A model generated the notes under the pieces. That model saw only the letters and a program-made list of their open reading frames with translations, was not told the origin of the DNA and made no database searches. This document shows, piece by piece, positions 60,440-64,000 of a stretch of 64,000 nucleotides of DNA. The stretch comes from Gymnothorax reevesii (taxonomy: Eukaryota; Chordata; Actinopteri; Anguilliformes; Muraenidae): contig CM056583.1 of assembly GCA_029721435.1 (NCBI GenBank), positions 56,944,120 through 57,008,119 on the forward strand, in the 5' to 3' direction. The position numbers were made by a program, and so were the translations under genes. Each line of letters opens with the position of its first letter. The first letter of the stretch is position 1.

Positions 60440-61020
60440 TTTATGGCTATCTATATTATAATAGCCGAGTGGCCTCTGTGTGTGTGCGTGCCTGTCCGGC
60501 CACTCAGTGCTAGATTCCACCGCCCGCGTATTTGCAGCTTAGCGTGAGCGCCACTATTTGGTTCCGTCTGGCAGGTGACTGTGTCCGACCAATCAGTGCT
60601 AGACTCCACTGGACACGTACCTGCAGCATAATGTGAGCGAAGCTGTTATAATATAGACATGCAGGGGGAATCCCGAGGAATCCCCAGGAGCGGGGGGTAC
60701 CGGGGGATTGGCCATTTGGCTCCATCTTGCAGGCGACTGCATCCGGCCAATCAGTGCTAGACTCCACCGGGCACGTACCTGCAGCATAGTGTGAGCAACG
60801 CTATTATAACATAGACATGCAGGGGGGATTCCCCCTTTGTCCTCTCCTGGGGATTCCCCCTGTGTGTACTCTTCTGGGGATCGCCCTTTTTATCCCATGC
60901 CAATTCATCCACAGGAGTCCCGAATGCGTGATAATAGCATAATGTGAGCAAAGCTATTTTGCTCCGTCTTTCAGGTGACTTCGTGTTCCACTGAGCGCGG
61001 AATGTCAGCATAGCGTATTC
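60440..61020. repeat. Imperfect tandem/dispersed repeat units, possibly Helitron-like
   Basis: Three or four units share CCAATCAGTGCTAGACTCCA, CACGTACCTGCAGCATA and ATAGACATGCAGGGGG. The left edge TCTATATTATAATAGCC resembles a Helitron start. The class is uncertain. Confidence 0.5.
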
Positions 61021-61184
61021 CCGTTGGTGGTTACTTAGTTTTAGTTACTATAAAAACATTGGTCGCGTGACAGCCGCCTTGGTGTTTATGGAAACACCAT
61101 GACATCGTAATGCTGCACGAAGTAACATAAAATAGAACCCGTAGATCCCCACGGACAGAGTGCTAGTTCAACATTATCCAGCGA

Positions 61185-61335
61185 GGCCGGTGTGGGTGCA
61201 GGCTTTCATTCCAACCCAGCACTTACACACCTGATACTACTAATCAAGCTCTTTAGCAAGGACTCTTTGGGTTGATTAGTGGTGTCAGGTGTGTAAGTGC
61301 TTGGCTGGAATGAAAGCCTGCTCCCATCCCCGGCC
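61185..61335. mobile_element. Palindromic foldback element (~150 bp)
   Basis: Arms 61185-61247 and 61272-61335 are inverted, sharing CTTTCATTCCAACCCAGC-type sequence related to the hAT TIRs at 59170-60156. A short TTTA/TCTA microsatellite follows (61339-61382). Confidence 0.8.
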
Positions 61336-61389
61336 ATTTTATTTATTTATTTATTTATTTATTTATCTATCTATCTATTTATTAATGAA

Positions 61390-63030
61390 ACTCCATCATG
61401 AGAAATACATAGATTAGTAGTAAAACTATCAGAAAATTCAATACATGTATACAAGAACGATCACAAATCAATCTTAAAACACTTTTACTAGGAGACAAGC
61501 TGGCTGGTGTTCTGTAGAGTTAAATAGGTTGCCCTCTCTGGATAAAGTTGAATAGCCCTGGTGTAAGGTACATGATCGATGCCAAATTTGAAACTATAGC
61601 TACCAATAGTTTGGAAACTATATCTTATTCGTTCCATATTCAGTTTTTGCCAAAGCATGATATCAGCCACTGATTTGCGTGTTGTTTCATGCACTTTCTT
61701 TCAAAAACATGAGAAGAGCCGCAACTCCTTTTTGCACAAATTGCAGTACATTCCATCAAACAATCAGAGGTTGCCATTGATGTAACGTCTTCCAGCATGA
61801 TGTTTTCCAACAGTGCCTCACTTATACAGAATGATGGTTCTCAAGATCTTCCTTTTTGAGTCCAACTGATCGACAATCAACCAATTCACAGAATAATCGA
61901 GACCAATACATACCCTGTGATGATGAATAAAAGATCATGACAAAGTGATTGCTTTCCGGCCACATATATACAGTATAACTAGACAGTCTGGTCGGCTACG
62001 ACTGCATGGGTGTAGCCCCGGAAAGCCCGCTTCTCCCCTTTTTTGCGCATTATTTGGCCAATACTATCGCCATGGCAACTGAAATCGATAGGTGTCATAA
62101 CTTAAGTATAACACATGTCGATATCAAATATGAAAGTAATCGGTCAAAAATTACATCCTGTACACGGACATGAACGTGGCGGCGGCGGAGACAACAAGCA
62201 TGAATCCACAGTAGCTGCCCTACTTCGCCCAGGGTCTGCAATTAATATGGCATTGTAAGGATGACTCTAATTTAAGAACTGTGTGCAAGAAGACGTTAAG
62301 TACCTCTATCCTTAGTTGGCCTTGGAATGAAACCCCCTAGAGCAAAGTTCAGCACCTCTGTAAGGGATGGTGTTATGGACTCCCTGAGAGCCTTTGTCCA
62401 CCACAGAGAGTTCAATTGTAAGAACTCTATGGAACATAGACTTGCCGAGTAGCTGGTCAAGGCGTTTTGATTTGTCTGTTCTCTAGTCCCTGTCACCTTT
62501 GTACCTACATTATCAATTGGTCCTTTTCTGTCCTACTGTATTGTTTTATTTCTTGCTCTTGATTTGTACTGGTTCTTTCCCATAGTGGAGGTATTAATAA
62601 TAAATAAATAAATCATATTTTTCAAAAAATGAGCTGACACCAGCATTAAAAGCTACGATGGCCAGAGCATTATCTAATACCAAAGTTTTCTGCAAAAAAG
62701 CATGCACGTTTTGTGAACTGCTGCATTTCCATTGTCCATTGTCATGATATGTACTATGTTTTGAAAACTTTGACCCCCAAAATCTCAAAATTTTTTATTT
62801 TGTGACTCAGGTACTTCTTGCTCACAGGTCTTCAATTCAAGTAAATGCAGAAAATCCAAAACTTTTTCTGTTGCTTTGGATTTTTTGAATTACCACTGTC
62901 TTTAGGACACATCATTGTGCATTTTGCCAAACAATGCTCTTAAGCCATTACTAGACTGTGTTCACAATACAGCAAGGCCTCGTGTACCCTCTTGCTTCAC
63001 AAGCCTCACAAACTAATGCATTAATATCTG
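61390..63030 (-). other. C6 upstream intron, unrecognised
   Basis: No C6 exon found. Open frames at 61488-61694 (-) and 62296-62496 (-) could be decayed transposon pieces, but I cannot assign a family. Confidence 0.35.
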
Positions 63031-63039
63031 TGCCATTTC

Positions 63040-63370
63040 ATGAGCCACTGTAATACCCCTCCCCTGGGGCATTCTCATTCCTGGCTCGCTGCCCAGTCAA
63101 TTATTCAATTGACCTCAGTTCTCTTCAGTTAATAGTTTTCACCCGTTTCCTTTTTGTTAATTAAGATCATTTTGCTATTTAAAGGTTAGTTTCCCCCTTC
63201 AAGGGCAGGTTGTGTGCAGTCCCTTTCAGTTCTTCTGCAAGTCTTGTATTTACTTTAGTTATATTCACTTTTATTATTTACTACAATCCACGTCCCTCCA
63301 CTTGAGTCCTCATCCACTCCTTGCTCTTGTGCCCTTTTTACACCTCTGGGTCCCAGGGTGTGACAGCTAC
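63040..63370 (+). repeat. LTR-like fragment
   Basis: Begins TGTAATACCCC and runs to GTGTGACAG, in the style of a fish LTR. No partner LTR in the window. Confidence 0.35.
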
Positions 63371-63920
63371 ATGAGTTTTAGATATTCAAAAGACATATTG
63401 ATGTTTTGCGTCCTCATTTATGTGCTGCACAGACAAATACACTGCCATGATTTTGGGCGGTTGCTGCCTGCTGTGCATTTTTTCTTTGCCACCTGAGGTG
63501 TATCCTGCTCTCTGATCAGGTGGTTGACTGCATATTGTTTGCAGCTGTGGAGAGATTATTTAAGAGGAGCGTCGGGGGCAGTCCGGTGCTTTTGTGTCAC
63601 TCTTGCGAGGATTACTAAGCCCTTAGCGTTTAGTCGGAGGAAACTCCTTGAAAAAGTTTAGGATTTGGTGTTTGCCCATCTGATTTATTGCACTGTTTGT
63701 CAGAGTTTATGTTCCGCCTGCAAAGGGTTTGTTGGAGCATTGTCTTTGCTCATAGACCTCTGATGTTTTGCTCCTGTTCCAGCAGGAGGGGGTGGTAACT
63801 CTTTCTGTCTCTTGTGAGAAAGCTTTTATTTTCTGGGAGGATTTTTGCTAATTTTTTCTGAGTTGTTTTTTGTTGGCAATATTGCCGGGGAGTTACGTTC
63901 CTTTTTTTTGTTACCTTTTC

Positions 63921-64000
63921 ATGAGTGGCTTTGTAAAACCCACGCGGACGAACCGGGACCAACAACCAACGGCGGAGGAGCTGGGAGCGAAGGCTTATGC
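63921..64000 (+). CDS. Start of an ORF cut by the window end, possible retroelement ORF1
   Basis: ATG at 63921 opens a frame (MSGFVKPTRTNRDQQPTAEE...) that is still open at 64000. A long GC-rich leader precedes it (about 63480-63920). It may be ORF1/gag-like of a retroelement; I do not recognise it firmly. It lies antisense to C6. Confidence 0.35.
   Translation, partial: MSGFVKPTRTNRDQQPTAEELGAKAY

Noticed and set aside
58846..64000. Possible 5' exons of C6
   Set aside because: I looked for the preceding MACPF, LDLa and TSP1 motifs on the - strand and found none; the region is mostly repeats.
1..64000. CRISPR arrays, operons, tRNA or rRNA genes, prokaryotic islands
   Set aside because: None seen; tandem arrays here are minisatellites and microsatellites, and the genes are intron-split vertebrate genes.

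Overview
This is vertebrate nuclear DNA, most likely from a teleost or other ray-finned fish. Every gene I can support is split by GT-AG introns. The two genes present are complement components of the membrane attack complex. The introns are filled with transposon families typical of fish: Tc1/mariner, hAT, PIF/Harbinger, piggyBac-like MITEs, RTE and L2/CR1 LINEs. I see no prokaryotic genes, operons, CRISPR arrays, tRNA or rRNA. Species cannot be fixed by eye.

Complement C7 lies on the + strand, from its start codon at 2372 to its stop at 32267. All 18 coding exons can be placed with matching splice sites and phases. They join to 2505 nt (834 residues) in the C7 order: signal peptide, TSP1, LDLa, MACPF, EGF-like, TSP1, CCP, CCP, FIM, FIM. 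Complement C6 lies on the - strand. Its last 11 coding exons run from 58845 down to the stop at 33954 (623 residues), from the middle of MACPF through EGF-like, TSP1, two CCP and two FIM domains. Its 5' exons (signal peptide, two TSP1, LDLa, first part of MACPF) are not in the window and should lie beyond 64000. The two genes are tail to tail, with 1.7 kb between stop codons, as in other vertebrates. The eleven exons they share have the same intron phases throughout, which fits origin by duplication. Both products are secreted plasma proteins that act one after the other: C5b binds C6, then C7, and the C5b-7 complex then attaches to membranes.

Layout. 1-2280: upstream DNA. 2190-2377: probable C7 promoter and exon 1. 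2.4-10.8 kb: introns 1 and 2 with nested Tc1-like elements, a duplicated 235-bp segment and a long Tc1-type element. 10.8-14.5 kb: C7 exons 3-8, with a TIR element in intron 5. 14.5-19.3 kb: intron 8 (CA repeat, SINE-like, LTR-like). 19.3-24.8 kb: exons 9-16. 24.8-31.3 kb: intron 16, a degenerate ~27-bp minisatellite broken up by transposons. 31.3-32.3 kb: exons 17-18. 32.6-33.2 kb: a MITE in which the only canonical poly(A) signals of both genes fall. 34-58.8 kb: C6 exons with repeat-rich introns. 58.8-64 kb: C6 intron with an intact hAT MITE, a palindromic element, LTR-like DNA and the start of a probable retroelement ORF cut by the window end.

No wholly new molecular system is evident. The observations most worth a second look are the back-to-back poly(A) signals inside a MITE, the paired loss of two conserved cysteines in C6 MACPF, a perfect 33-bp hairpin next to a C6 exon, the minisatellite split by transposons, and several datable transposon insertions.
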